From Vibrio pacinii DSM 19139 (lineage in GTDB: Bacteria > Pseudomonadota > Gammaproteobacteria > Enterobacterales > Vibrionaceae): a DNA stretch of 64,000 bases. Within the stretch, counting starts at the first letter, position 1. The number at the start of each line of letters is the position of its first letter. This document shows, in pieces, positions 18,994-27,516 of this stretch. The stretch lies in assembly GCF_000711795.1 (NCBI RefSeq), contig NZ_JONH01000014.1, forward strand, positions 1 through 64,000, read 5' to 3'. Under the pieces are notes generated by a model that was given only the letters and a program-made list of their open reading frames with translations, did not search any database and was not told where the DNA came from. Both the position numbers and the translations under genes were made by a program.

Positions 18994-19003
18994 GTGGCTG
19001 GAA

Positions 19004-19029
19004 AGGCTCATCTTGAGGCAGATGAGCCT
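19004..19029. terminator. Hairpin between convergent dhaR and dhaL
   Basis: Stem AGGCTCATCT / AGATGAGCCT with loop TGAGGC. There is no long T tract, so it may be a weak terminator for both genes. Confidence 0.5.
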
Positions 19030-19066
19030 CTGGACAGACATTCAAGACAGGCCGTCCGTGCCGATA

Positions 19067-19726
19067 TTAATCTAGTTTATTTTTTAACGTAGTGATCAGT
19101 GCTTCGATCATGAGTAGTGTCGAGGTCGCTCCGGGATCTTGATAGCCGATACTCTCTTTACCATGTTGTTGAGCGCGGCCTTTCTTCGCTTGCATATCGA
19201 CCGTACTAATGGCGGCCTCTTGCGCAACTTTGAGAATTTGATCGAGCAACTCATCGGTTGAAAGCGCAGTTTCAGCTTGTGACTTGGCAACCTCAAGGGC
19301 AGGAAGCCAAACGTCGCACATGGTTTTGTCCCCTTTTTGAGCCTTGCCTCTGGTGACGATTCCTTCAGCGCCGTGTTTAAGCGCATCAAAGAGTTGAGCT
19401 AATGAGAGGTGAGTCCGACTGCCCGCAGATTGAGAGGCACAGAAGAAAAACGTTGAGTAAAAAATACCACTTGCACCACCAAGATACATGCGCAGGCTCA
19501 AACCGGTATTTTTTAAAATGGTGGAGATACTTTGCTTATGAAGCGTTTCGAGATCTTTCGCCGCCGCAGAAAACCCACGAGACATATTGAAGCCATGGTC
19601 TCCATCACCAATATCGGAGTCAAGCCCATCTAAGTAAACTTGGTTTTCTTGATATGTTTTGGCGCAACGCTCGATCCAATCGATAATATGCTGTTTTTCT
19701 ATCTGCATCATTTGGTTTACGCTCAC
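19067..19726 (-). CDS. dhaL: Dihydroxyacetone kinase, ADP-binding subunit DhaL
   Basis: 219 residues, all-helical ADP-binding subunit. LDSDIGDGDHGFNMSRGF holds the Asp residues that bind Mg-ADP, in the form seen in PTS-dependent DhaL (the ATP-type reads VGDADTGSTFAAG). LGGASGIFYSTFFF is the nucleotide lid region. DhaL keeps ADP bound and is rephosphorylated by DhaM in PTS-type kinases. No dhaM is seen in this window. It starts six nt after dhaK; GTG 19726 is the listed start, but ATG 19711 or 19708 is possible. Confidence 0.88.
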   Translation of the reverse strand: MSVNQMMQIEKQHIIDWIERCAKTYQENQVYLDGLDSDIGDGDHGFNMSRGFSAAAKDLETLHKQSISTILKNTGLSLRMYLGGASGIFYSTFFFCASQSAGSRTHLSLAQLFDALKHGAEGIVTRGKAQKGDKTMCDVWLPALEVAKSQAETALSTDELLDQILKVAQEAAISTVDMQAKKGRAQQHGKESIGYQDPGATSTLLMIEALITTLKNKLD

Positions 19727-19732
19727 AAGTAG

Positions 19733-20791
19733 TTACCAACGAAGTTCTGCTGTATCGACCGGGGCATCAAACAGCTCAATCATCTCTTTATCTGCTTTTA
19801 ACAGCGTGATAGAGAAACCTTGCATATCAATAGCCGTACAGTAGTTACCGACCATGTTACGTGCGATATGGTAGTTTTCATTTTGGCAATTGTTGAATAA
19901 TTGCTTGTATGCGATATACAGCTGAGAAACTGGAGTGCTGCCTAATCCATTGACGATGGCGATATAATCTTGATTGGGTTCAAATTTCGCTATGCTAGAG
20001 TCAACCTCATCCCATACTCCGTCTTTTCGATTCCAGTGACTGACGCTGCGCTCAAAGTCTGAATTCTCTTTCAAAGCATCAAACATCTTGTCAACCAAAT
20101 CATCGGCATTGGTGTAATCAAATCGCTCGGAACCTGGCTCGCCATGAATACCCACGCCAAATTCTACCTCGCCGTCATTAAGAGTAAATGTAGGTATGCC
20201 TGATGCTGGAACGGCGCATGGCTTCAATGCGACAGCAATAGAGCGACAGCTATTGGCAACTCTGCGTCCGAGCGCTTCACATGCCTCTAACGAGTAGCCT
20301 TGTTGTGCTGCAGCGCCGACAATCTTTTCAAGTAGTACCGTGCCTGCAGCGCCACGACGTCCTCGAGTGAATAAACTGTCTGAAACCGCTACATCATCAT
20401 CGATTAACACATAACCAACTTGGATATCATCGGCATGCAGTAGCTCGGTTGCCAACTTAAAGTTGATGATGTCACCGATATAGTTTTGCACAAAAAACAG
20501 AACGCCTTGGTCTGTATTGACTCTGCTTGCGCATTCGTAGATTTGGTCTGGGGTTACACGTGTGAAAATCTCTCCAGGGCAAGCACCGGTTAGCATGCCT
20601 TTACCAACAAAGCCCGTATGAAGAGGTTCATGTCCCGAAGCCCCCCCTGAGATAAGAGCTACTTGGTTAGGTGATAACTCATGCCACACATAGCGAGGTT
20701 GCTCGTTTAGCTTTAGCTCCTGACGCGACGCGACCAATCCCTTTACTTGCTCTAAGGCAACATTATTGGCGCTGTTTATAAGACCTTTCAT
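19733..20791 (-). CDS. dhaK: Dihydroxyacetone kinase, substrate-binding subunit DhaK
   Basis: 352 residues, matching PTS-type DhaK (356 in E. coli). The substrate site is shown by GGASGHEPLHTGFVGKGMLTGACPG near residue 50 and by GVGIHGEPGSERF near 215-225, whose His forms the hemiaminal with DHA. VQNYIGDIINFKLA is also typical. It converts DHA to DHAP with DhaL. It is transcribed away from gldA; its start is 72 nt from the nearest DhaR-type palindrome. Start ATG 20791. Confidence 0.92.
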   Translation of the reverse strand: MKGLINSANNVALEQVKGLVASRQELKLNEQPRYVWHELSPNQVALISGGASGHEPLHTGFVGKGMLTGACPGEIFTRVTPDQIYECASRVNTDQGVLFFVQNYIGDIINFKLATELLHADDIQVGYVLIDDDVAVSDSLFTRGRRGAAGTVLLEKIVGAAAQQGYSLEACEALGRRVANSCRSIAVALKPCAVPASGIPTFTLNDGEVEFGVGIHGEPGSERFDYTNADDLVDKMFDALKENSDFERSVSHWNRKDGVWDEVDSSIAKFEPNQDYIAIVNGLGSTPVSQLYIAYKQLFNNCQNENYHIARNMVGNYCTAIDMQGFSITLLKADKEMIELFDAPVDTAELRW

Positions 20792-21100
20792 TTTTATTCT
20801 GTAGTAAGTTGAACTGTGAACATCTTAATTCAGACATTGATAACTATCAAAAAAAGCGGATTGTTTCATTTTGGAACCTTGCTTCTTTGTTGCTTTGTTT
20901 CTATTTGGAACGTTTTGTGGCTTGATTTTCATTTAATGTGATCTTTATCTATTTCGGGCTGAGAATTTAATCTTTGCCATGCTTGAATTGACGAGACAAT
21001 CAAATAATCACACTTAACTCAATAGAGTTTTCTTTGGTAATGACGCGATTGTTCTTAATGTGGCCTCAACGTTGAAACAAAACAGAAAAGGCTCACCCCC
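20792..21100. promoter_or_regulatory. Divergent control region of dhaKL and gldA
   Basis: 309 nt without a gene between two divergent catabolic operons. It holds two DhaR-type palindromes (20863-20877 and 20897-20911). A purine-rich ribosome site lies before gldA (AGAAAAGG). Confidence 0.6.
20863..20911. promoter_or_regulatory. Pair of DhaR-type palindromes
   Basis: GTTTCATTTTGGAAC (20863-20877) and GTTTCTATTTGGAAC (20897-20911), starting 34 nt apart. This repeats the arrangement found upstream of dhaR, which argues for a shared regulator of both promoter regions. Confidence 0.65.
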
Positions 21101-22183
21101 ATGGATAAAATAATCATTAGCCCAAGCAAATACGTTCAAGGTGAAAATGTTCTTGGTTCTATTGCTGGTTATGTAAAAGCACTCGGCGAAAACCCTCTTG
21201 CCATTGCTGATTCATTCGTCACTGGTTTAGTCGGCGAGACGGTAAAGCAAAGCTTCGAGCAAAATGAGATGGCTCATGCTATGGAGCTATTTAATGGCGA
21301 ATGTTCTCGTCAAGAAATCGACCGTATTATCGATATTGCATCAACGCAGAAAAATGATGTGATCATCGGTATTGGTGGTGGTAAGACTCTTGATACAGCA
21401 AAAGCGGTGGCTTACTACGCTAAAGTTCCTGTTGTTGTTGTTCCTACTATTGCTTCAACCGATGCGCCAACCAGTGCGCTAGCCGTTATTTATACGCCAG
21501 AAGGCGAGTTTAGCGAATACCTACTCTTCCCACAGAATCCAAATATGGTGGTTATGGACACCGCCATCATTGCTAAAGCGCCAGTGCGTTTGCTTGTTGC
21601 TGGTATGGGTGACGCGCTATCAACCTATTTTGAAGCTCGCGCAAACATGACTTCAGGCAAAGCCACTATGGCGGGCGGTGCACCAACTCGCTCTGCGCAA
21701 GCCTTGGCTAAGTTATGTTATGAAACGTTGCTTGCTGACGGCCTTAAAGCGAAAGTCGCAGCAGAGAATGGGGTGAGTACCACCGCACTAGAAAACATTA
21801 TTGAAGCGAATACTTACCTAAGCGGTATTGGTTTTGAAAGTAGCGGTCTTGCAGCCGCGCACGCTATCCATAATGGTCTAACCAAGCTCGAAGAGTGTCA
21901 TCATCTTTACCATGGTGAAAAAGTGGCATTTGGTACGCTAACGCAACTTGTTCTTGAAAATGCTCCGATGGAAGAGATCAATACGGTTCTTGATTTCTGT
22001 CGCTCAGTTGGACTTCCGACCAACCTATTTGACATGGGTGTGAAAGAGTTAAATCACGACAAACTACGTGAAGTGGCTGAAGGTGCAACGGCTGAAGGTG
22101 AAACCATTCACAACATGCCATTCCCAGTAACAGCTGATGCTGTCTACGCTGCCATTGTGACCGCGCATCAGCTAGGTCAATAA
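21101..22183 (+). CDS. gldA: Glycerol dehydrogenase
   Basis: 360 residues, an iron/zinc-type alcohol dehydrogenase that oxidises glycerol to dihydroxyacetone with NAD+. [13 protein letters not shown] near residue 90 binds NAD. The metal ligands are visible as the Asp in [12 protein letters not shown], the His in AAHAIHNGL and the His in [14 protein letters not shown]. In E. coli GldA feeds DHA to DhaKLM, and here it lies between dhaK and a fused DHA kinase, which fits that pathway. A homologue acting on another vicinal diol cannot be excluded. Confidence 0.9.
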   Translation: MDKIIISPSKYVQGENVLGSIAGYVKALGENPLAIADSFVTGLVGETVKQSFEQNEMAHAMELFNGECSRQEIDRIIDIASTQKNDVIIGIGGGKTLDTAKAVAYYAKVPVVVVPTIASTDAPTSALAVIYTPEGEFSEYLLFPQNPNMVVMDTAIIAKAPVRLLVAGMGDALSTYFEARANMTSGKATMAGGAPTRSAQALAKLCYETLLADGLKAKVAAENGVSTTALENIIEANTYLSGIGFESSGLAAAHAIHNGLTKLEECHHLYHGEKVAFGTLTQLVLENAPMEEINTVLDFCRSVGLPTNLFDMGVKELNHDKLREVAEGATAEGETIHNMPFPVTADAVYAAIVTAHQLGQ

Positions 22184-22241
22184 TCTCACGCATTAATGTG
22201 AATTAACTTGTAACGCTCTCCCTAATTAATAAAGGTTTAAG

Positions 22242-23870
22242 ATGTCTGACTTAATTTTAAATACTAAAGATTCATTTGTTCTAGATTCAATTCATGGAAC
22301 ATTGTACACAGCGAAGAAAGAAAACCTCACGCTACTCGATTTCGACAATGACATTAAAGTGGTTGCGCGCAACGACTGGAGCAAAGACAAAGTTGCCCTA
22401 ATTTGTGGTGGTGGCTCTGGTCACGAGCCGGCACACGCAGGTTTCGTTGGTAAAGGTATGCTCACTGCCGCGGTGTGTGGTGACCTATTTGCAGCCCCTA
22501 GTGTTGACGCTGTACTTAACGCGATTCTTCACGTAACGGGTGAGGCTGGTTGTCTTGTTATCATTAAAAACTACACCGGTGATCGTCTAAACTTTGGTCT
22601 CGCTGTTGAAAAAGCCAAAGAGATGGGCCGCAAGGTTGACTTGATTGTTGTTGGCGATGACATCTCGATCCCAGGTAACCCACAGCCACGCGGTATCGCT
22701 GGTACGCTGTTTGTGCAGAAAGTTGCCGGTTACGTGGCTGAAAACGGCGGTTCACTAGAAGAAGTCAAACAAGCGGCGGTAAAGGCGTGTGAAAAGACCG
22801 CTTCAATTGGTGTTGCCCTGACTAGCTGTTCACTGCCAGGTGAAAGCAACGATCGTATTGCACAAGGTAAAGCTGAATTGGGCCTAGGCATCCACGGTGA
22901 ACCTGGTATCGAAACCATCGATCTGCCACAGGCTAAAGCACTGGTTGCTACCATGGTCAGAAAAATCGTAGAAGCGAAACCAATTAAAGAAAACGCAATT
23001 CTTGTGAATAACTTGGGTGGTCTGTCTCCTATCGAGATGAATATCGTGACGAAAGAAGTCATGGAGTCAGAGCTTGGTCACAACACTAAACTTATCGTAA
23101 CGGGTGCTCTAGTGACGGCTATCGATATGAAAGGTTTCTCAATTTCTGCTATCCAACTTGATGATGAGATCGCCAACGCACTGACCGCTGAAGTTGAAGC
23201 GGATGCATGGCCGGGTATGGTTGCGCGACGCGAAGTGCCAATCACTAAGTGTCAAAATCTGATTGAGAAAAAGGTGTTTGAGCCTTCTCACGATGAAGAG
23301 GTTGCCGTAGTACTGCGTAAAGTGTGTCAGTCAGTGATTGATATTGAAGCAGAGCTCAACCACCTAGATTCAATCGTGGGTGATGCTGATACCGGTTCTA
23401 CGTTTGCCGCTGGTGCACGTAAAGTGCTCGCGCAACTAGAAGCAAACAATTTACCACTTCAAGACAACGCTAAACTACTCACTACGATTGCAGATTGTCT
23501 GACATCTGTAATGGGTGGCTCTTCCGGTGTTCTACTGTCGATTATGTTCACAGCAGCAGGTCGCGACTTTGAGCAAAATGGCTCTCTTGCTAAAGCAATG
23601 CAGCAAGGTCTAGGTCAAATGATGGCTTACGGCGGCGCTAAACCAGGCGACCGTACAATGATTGATGCACTGTATCCAGCTTTTGAAGCTTGGGTAAACC
23701 AAGACTTTAACGCCGCCATAGATGCAGCGAAAGCGGGTGCAGAATCAACGGTTACTATGAACAGTGCTAAGGCCGGACGCTCTTCTTACCTGAACAGTGA
23801 CAGCCTATCTGGCACAAAAGATCCTGGTGCCTACGCCGTAGAATCTGTATTTAGCCAGTTCTCAAACTAA
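22242..23870 (+). CDS. Fused ATP-dependent dihydroxyacetone kinase (DhaK–DhaL)
   Basis: 542 residues. The DhaK domain (about 1-325) has CGGGSGHEPAHAGFVGKGML and LGLGIHGEPGIETI with the substrate-binding His. The DhaL domain (about 345-542) has IVGDADTGSTFAAGARKVL, the ATP-type version found in Citrobacter DHA kinase, plus MGGSSGVLLSIMFTAAG and GAKPGDRTMIDAL. It would use ATP directly, unlike the split pair next door. It follows gldA by 58 nt in the same orientation. Related single-chain kinases act on erythrulose, so the substrate may be wider than DHA. Confidence 0.9.
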   Translation: MSDLILNTKDSFVLDSIHGTLYTAKKENLTLLDFDNDIKVVARNDWSKDKVALICGGGSGHEPAHAGFVGKGMLTAAVCGDLFAAPSVDAVLNAILHVTGEAGCLVIIKNYTGDRLNFGLAVEKAKEMGRKVDLIVVGDDISIPGNPQPRGIAGTLFVQKVAGYVAENGGSLEEVKQAAVKACEKTASIGVALTSCSLPGESNDRIAQGKAELGLGIHGEPGIETIDLPQAKALVATMVRKIVEAKPIKENAILVNNLGGLSPIEMNIVTKEVMESELGHNTKLIVTGALVTAIDMKGFSISAIQLDDEIANALTAEVEADAWPGMVARREVPITKCQNLIEKKVFEPSHDEEVAVVLRKVCQSVIDIEAELNHLDSIVGDADTGSTFAAGARKVLAQLEANNLPLQDNAKLLTTIADCLTSVMGGSSGVLLSIMFTAAGRDFEQNGSLAKAMQQGLGQMMAYGGAKPGDRTMIDALYPAFEAWVNQDFNAAIDAAKAGAESTVTMNSAKAGRSSYLNSDSLSGTKDPGAYAVESVFSQFSN

Positions 23871-23929
23871 ACTGTATTTATTACACAAATACATCAAATA
23901 GATATAAATAGTTGTTTGTGTAAATGATC

Positions 23930-23956
23930 TGAGGTGTGGTTTTTAATTACACCTCA
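23930..23956 (+). terminator. Inverted repeat between the DHA kinase and MFS genes
   Basis: TGAGGTGT (23930-23937) and ACACCTCA (23949-23956) pair around an 11-nt loop in the 156-nt gap. It lacks a T tract downstream and may attenuate read-through or be an operator. Confidence 0.4.
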
Positions 23957-24026
23957 ATACCTACTCTACGTGGAATAATTTAAATCTGCATTCTAATAAC
24001 AAAAGTGCAGGTTTTAGGTCAATAAT

Positions 24027-25325
24027 ATGAAAAATGAAAACTTAGCAAGGTATTTTCAGTTTGCACTGGTTATTTTAGCGGGTGGTGCGATATTTCCGTT
24101 GGTGTACTTAAAAGCACAATACCAAGAAACTATTTTGGAAGTGTTTAATATGTCAATGGGACAAATGAACACTATTTATACTATCTTGGGTTTTGTCTTC
24201 CTGATTGGATATTTTCCGAGTGGTGTTCTGTGTGATAAATTTTCGGCCAAAAAATTATTGGCGGTTTCTTTATTAGGCACAGCGGCTGGTGGTTTCTGGT
24301 TCGCACAAGTGCCTAGTTACACAAGCGTGCTAATGATTTTTGCTATTTGGGGATTCTCTTCTGTGTTTACCTTTTGGGGAGCACATTTGAAAATAACTAA
24401 AATGTTGGCAAAAGAAGGTGAAGAAGGGCGTTTCTTCGGCATTTTAGATGGTGGTCGAGGATTAGTTGAAGCTGCATTAGCAAGTATCGCGCTAATGATA
24501 TTTACTTCAGTGCTTGGTGGTAGTCTTGACTTTAGCGATAAAAAGCTTGCGCTTGAATCTGTCGTATACATGTACTCTATTGCTTTGGTTGTTGTTGCAG
24601 TGTTGATTATTATCTTTGTCAAAGAAGATAAGGAAGCAGCCGCTGCCGCGAGTTCTAGTGAAGAAAGTAAAATCAACCTTTCAGATATTGGTAAAGTCTT
24701 TAAAAATAAATTTGTCTACCTACACGGTATGATTATTTTTACGGGCTATACCATTTTTTGGACCAGTTATTATATTGGCGGCTACCTTCAAACAGGGCTA
24801 GGTTTTGATGCTGTAACGGTTGGTTCTATGATGGTAGGCCTACTTTGGATGCGTCCTATTGGTGGTGTCCTTGGTGGTTTCCTAGCTGATAAATTTGGCC
24901 AGGCAAATACTATCGCAGCCGGTATTTTAGGTGGTGTTCTTTGTTTGGGCGGTTTAGTAATTGTGCCAAGCTCAACATCAGCCTTTTTAATTACCGCTTT
25001 AGTAATGGTTACTGGTCTATTCTCTTATATTATTCGCGGAACGTATTGGTCGCTTCTTGGTCAGTCAAAAATTAGCGCAGCAATCATGGGTACTGCCATT
25101 GGTGTTATTTCGGTAGTTGGTTATATTCCTGATATTATTATTCCAGAAATGAATACCATTTTATGGGACACATACGGCAACGAGGGTGGATACCAAGCTT
25201 ACTTTATTGTTAGCATGATCGTTGGTCTATTTGGTGTCGCGATGACTATGCTCTATAAGCGAGAGCAAAAAAAAGCGAGTACCACTGAAATTAATGAAAT
25301 AAATACTCAGTTAGCAGACAGCTAA
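24027..25325 (+). CDS. MFS transporter
   Basis: 432 residues with about twelve predicted membrane helices. The loop between TM2 and TM3 reads SGVLCDKFSAKKLL and a second copy appears as GGFLADKFGQ, the typical MFS repeat. A charged cytosolic loop is near residues 190-225. The gene lies between the fused DHA kinase and an oxidoreductase on the same strand, so it probably moves the substrate or product of this pathway. Its codons look A+T-richer than those of gldA and dhaK. Substrate unknown. Confidence 0.82.
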   Translation: MKNENLARYFQFALVILAGGAIFPLVYLKAQYQETILEVFNMSMGQMNTIYTILGFVFLIGYFPSGVLCDKFSAKKLLAVSLLGTAAGGFWFAQVPSYTSVLMIFAIWGFSSVFTFWGAHLKITKMLAKEGEEGRFFGILDGGRGLVEAALASIALMIFTSVLGGSLDFSDKKLALESVVYMYSIALVVVAVLIIIFVKEDKEAAAAASSSEESKINLSDIGKVFKNKFVYLHGMIIFTGYTIFWTSYYIGGYLQTGLGFDAVTVGSMMVGLLWMRPIGGVLGGFLADKFGQANTIAAGILGGVLCLGGLVIVPSSTSAFLITALVMVTGLFSYIIRGTYWSLLGQSKISAAIMGTAIGVISVVGYIPDIIIPEMNTILWDTYGNEGGYQAYFIVSMIVGLFGVAMTMLYKREQKKASTTEINEINTQLADS

Positions 25326-25401
25326 AGATAAATAACACTCCCCTGTAAATGAATTTTAATTAAGCATGAGTTTAATCATGCCAAAAATAAAGAGATATAT
25401 T

Positions 25402-26547
25402 ATGTTTAAAATGAATATTAATAATGATAAGAACCGTTTTGAAATTAAAGACGGTCAAAAAACAATGAAAGCTGTGGTTACTATGGGTAACGGTGGCTAT
25501 GAAATGCTGGAGTATAAAGATGTACCAATGCCGATCATCAGCGAAGGTGAAGTACTCATTAAGGTTTTGGCTGCTGGTGTAAACAATACTGAAATCAATA
25601 CTCGTCTTGGTTGGTACTCATCAAAAGTAACGACAAGCACCAATGATATGTCGGACGATGATAATGAGAAGGGCGAAGCTGCAAAAGAAGGCGACGGTGG
25701 CTGGAGTGAAGCGACTCCGTTCCCATTCATCCAGGGGACCGACTGTGCTGGCCTAGTGGTTGAAGCAAAAGATGAAGCCGATCAACACCTAGTGGGTAAA
25801 CGTGTTCTCGTTCGTGCTTGTATTCGTCACCAAGGTTTTGAGTCGCGTGAAAACATCTGGATGGCTTCTGATTTTGACGGTGCATTTGCCCAATACGTGA
25901 AAATTTCAGCCAGTGAAGTCTTCCCAGTTGAGTGTGACTGGAGTGACGCAGAACTAGGCACGATTCCATGTGCTTACGCAACTTCTGAAAATATGGTTCA
26001 ACGCTCAGGCGTAAAAGCGGGGGATCGCGTGTATGTTGCTGGTGCTTCTGGCGGCGTTGGCTCTGCCGTTGTACAGCTAGCAAAACGTCGTGGTGCTTAC
26101 GTTATCGCTGCAGCAGAGGGTGAAGATAAAATCGAACGTGTACGTTCTTACGGCGCTGATGAAGTCATCGACTTTGGTAAAAATGCCCTAGACGTTCTGG
26201 GTGAAATGTCGGTTGATATCATTATTGACAACGTGGCTGGCGAGAACTTTGTCAACAACCTAAAAATGCTTAAGCGTGGTGGTCGTTACGCATCTTCTGG
26301 TGCAATCGCAGGTCCAATCGTAGAGCTAGATTTCCGCACTATGTACCTAAGAGATTTGACTCTTGTTGGCTGTACTGGTTGGGATGAGCCTGTATTCCCG
26401 AGCCTGATTGAAGCTATCGAAAAAGGTGAAATTAAGCCTGCTCTTTCAAAAACCTTCCCACTTTCAGACATCGTTGAAGCTCAACAAGAACTGGTGAGCC
26501 GCAAACATGTTGGCAAGCTTGTTCTAATTCCTAACCACGAAGATTAA
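25402..26547 (+). CDS. Medium-chain (quinone-oxidoreductase-like) dehydrogenase
   Basis: 381 residues of the MDR superfamily. The N-terminal GroES-like fold starts KAVVTMGNGGYEMLEYKDVPMP, and the Rossmann domain shows VYVAGASGGVGSAVVQLAKRRGAYVIA near residues 205-230. The catalytic-zinc Cys/His pattern of classical ADHs is not evident, so a QOR-type NADPH reductase is likely. A Gly/Asp/Glu-rich insertion lies near residues 75-100. Start 25402 has AAAGAGATATATT before it; the ATG at 25366 has no ribosome site. Same strand as the DHA genes; substrate unknown. Confidence 0.8.
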   Translation: MFKMNINNDKNRFEIKDGQKTMKAVVTMGNGGYEMLEYKDVPMPIISEGEVLIKVLAAGVNNTEINTRLGWYSSKVTTSTNDMSDDDNEKGEAAKEGDGGWSEATPFPFIQGTDCAGLVVEAKDEADQHLVGKRVLVRACIRHQGFESRENIWMASDFDGAFAQYVKISASEVFPVECDWSDAELGTIPCAYATSENMVQRSGVKAGDRVYVAGASGGVGSAVVQLAKRRGAYVIAAAEGEDKIERVRSYGADEVIDFGKNALDVLGEMSVDIIIDNVAGENFVNNLKMLKRGGRYASSGAIAGPIVELDFRTMYLRDLTLVGCTGWDEPVFPSLIEAIEKGEIKPALSKTFPLSDIVEAQQELVSRKHVGKLVLIPNHED

Positions 26548-26556
26548 TTTAGCCGG

Positions 26557-26579
26557 GTCGGGGTTCACCGAACCTCGAC
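26557..26579 (+). other. Short hairpin between the MDR gene and the unknown membrane protein
   Basis: GTCGGGGTTC and GAACCTCGAC pair around ACC with one G·T. It lies in the 50-nt gap just before the ribosome site of the next gene and could act in attenuation or mRNA processing. Confidence 0.45.
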
Positions 26580-26597
26580 GATTTTGAGGAATTCAAA

Positions 26598-27419
26598 ATG
26601 TCTATTTTTGAGAAAGTTCATGATATTAAGCACCCTACGTTGACTAAGGAAAACTGGGGTGAAGAGCAGCCGTTGGTTCGCTACAATATTCTAGGCAAAG
26701 AAGTCGATATTAGCCAACCTTCGTCTACGTTTTGGGTCTACCTGCTGGGTGTTATTGTTACCTTAGTCGGTGTTCAATTCCTAGTGATGCAAGATGGTCA
26801 AATGTCGCGCTTTTGGTGGGGTATTTCGATGATCCTTTGGGGCGTCGGTGCGATTATTGCCGGCACCAGCTATCAAGCTCTAGGTTACGAACTCAAAGCC
26901 AAACACCGTGAAGAGTGTTCATGGACCACATGGTGGGAGGTGATTTACGTTATCTTCCAACAGGTGAGTATGAATGCCATGACGGTTGCTATTGCTTACT
27001 CATCAATACCACCGGAGTCAGTTTGGTTTGATATCTTCATTTGGTATGCCGCTATCTTGACCGTGGGTTACACCATTCTCGTACTATGGGGTGGATTAAC
27101 CGCAACGAAATCGGTGATCACCTTTGAGTTTATGTGTGTTGCGTCATTGCCAAGCTTTATCGCTTTCATCGGTATCAACACCGTAACCTTTATCAAAACT
27201 GGTGCAACTTACGATCTGTTGCTAATGATCTCTTGGGCTCTGATTTACGCATCGTACTATTTCATGGATAAATGGTGGAAGTCAGGTATTGGTGATCTGC
27301 TTTGGAGACACAAGAAAATATGGTTCTCTGAGAACGATATTCTGCACGTCATTCTAATTGTATGGTCGTTGCTGATGATTGCTGTCCCGTTCTTCACATT
27401 CGATTATGTAAACCTATAA
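26598..27419 (+). CDS. Unrecognised seven- to eight-pass membrane protein
   Basis: 273 residues that I cannot assign to a known family. After a hydrophilic N-terminus of about 45 residues (HPTLTKENWGEEQPLVRYNILGKEVDI) come seven or eight hydrophobic segments rich in Trp, Tyr and Phe, for example TFWVYLLGVIVTLVGVQFLV and HVILIVWSLLMIAVPFF. No ATP-binding, redox or transporter signature is seen. A GAGGAATTC stretch precedes the ATG. It is the last gene of the gldA–DHA kinase–MFS–MDR string, only 50 nt after the oxidoreductase, so it probably belongs to the same pathway. It could be a membrane anchor, channel or electron-transfer partner. Confidence 0.7.
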   Translation: MSIFEKVHDIKHPTLTKENWGEEQPLVRYNILGKEVDISQPSSTFWVYLLGVIVTLVGVQFLVMQDGQMSRFWWGISMILWGVGAIIAGTSYQALGYELKAKHREECSWTTWWEVIYVIFQQVSMNAMTVAIAYSSIPPESVWFDIFIWYAAILTVGYTILVLWGGLTATKSVITFEFMCVASLPSFIAFIGINTVTFIKTGATYDLLLMISWALIYASYYFMDKWWKSGIGDLLWRHKKIWFSENDILHVILIVWSLLMIAVPFFTFDYVNL

Positions 27420-27468
27420 ATATCGATGTACATACCTCAGCAAACATAGGTTGGGGTGACTAAAAAAA

Positions 27469-27498
27469 CAAGCCACCATCTGAGCAGATGGTGGCTTG
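27469..27498. terminator. Bidirectional terminator between the DHA island and acs
   Basis: Stem CAAGCCACCATCT / AGATGGTGGCTTG with loop GAGC. On the minus strand a T7 tract follows, serving acs; on the plus strand TTTT follows. Confidence 0.9.
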
Positions 27499-27516
27499 AG
27501 TTTTAGAACATTAGCT

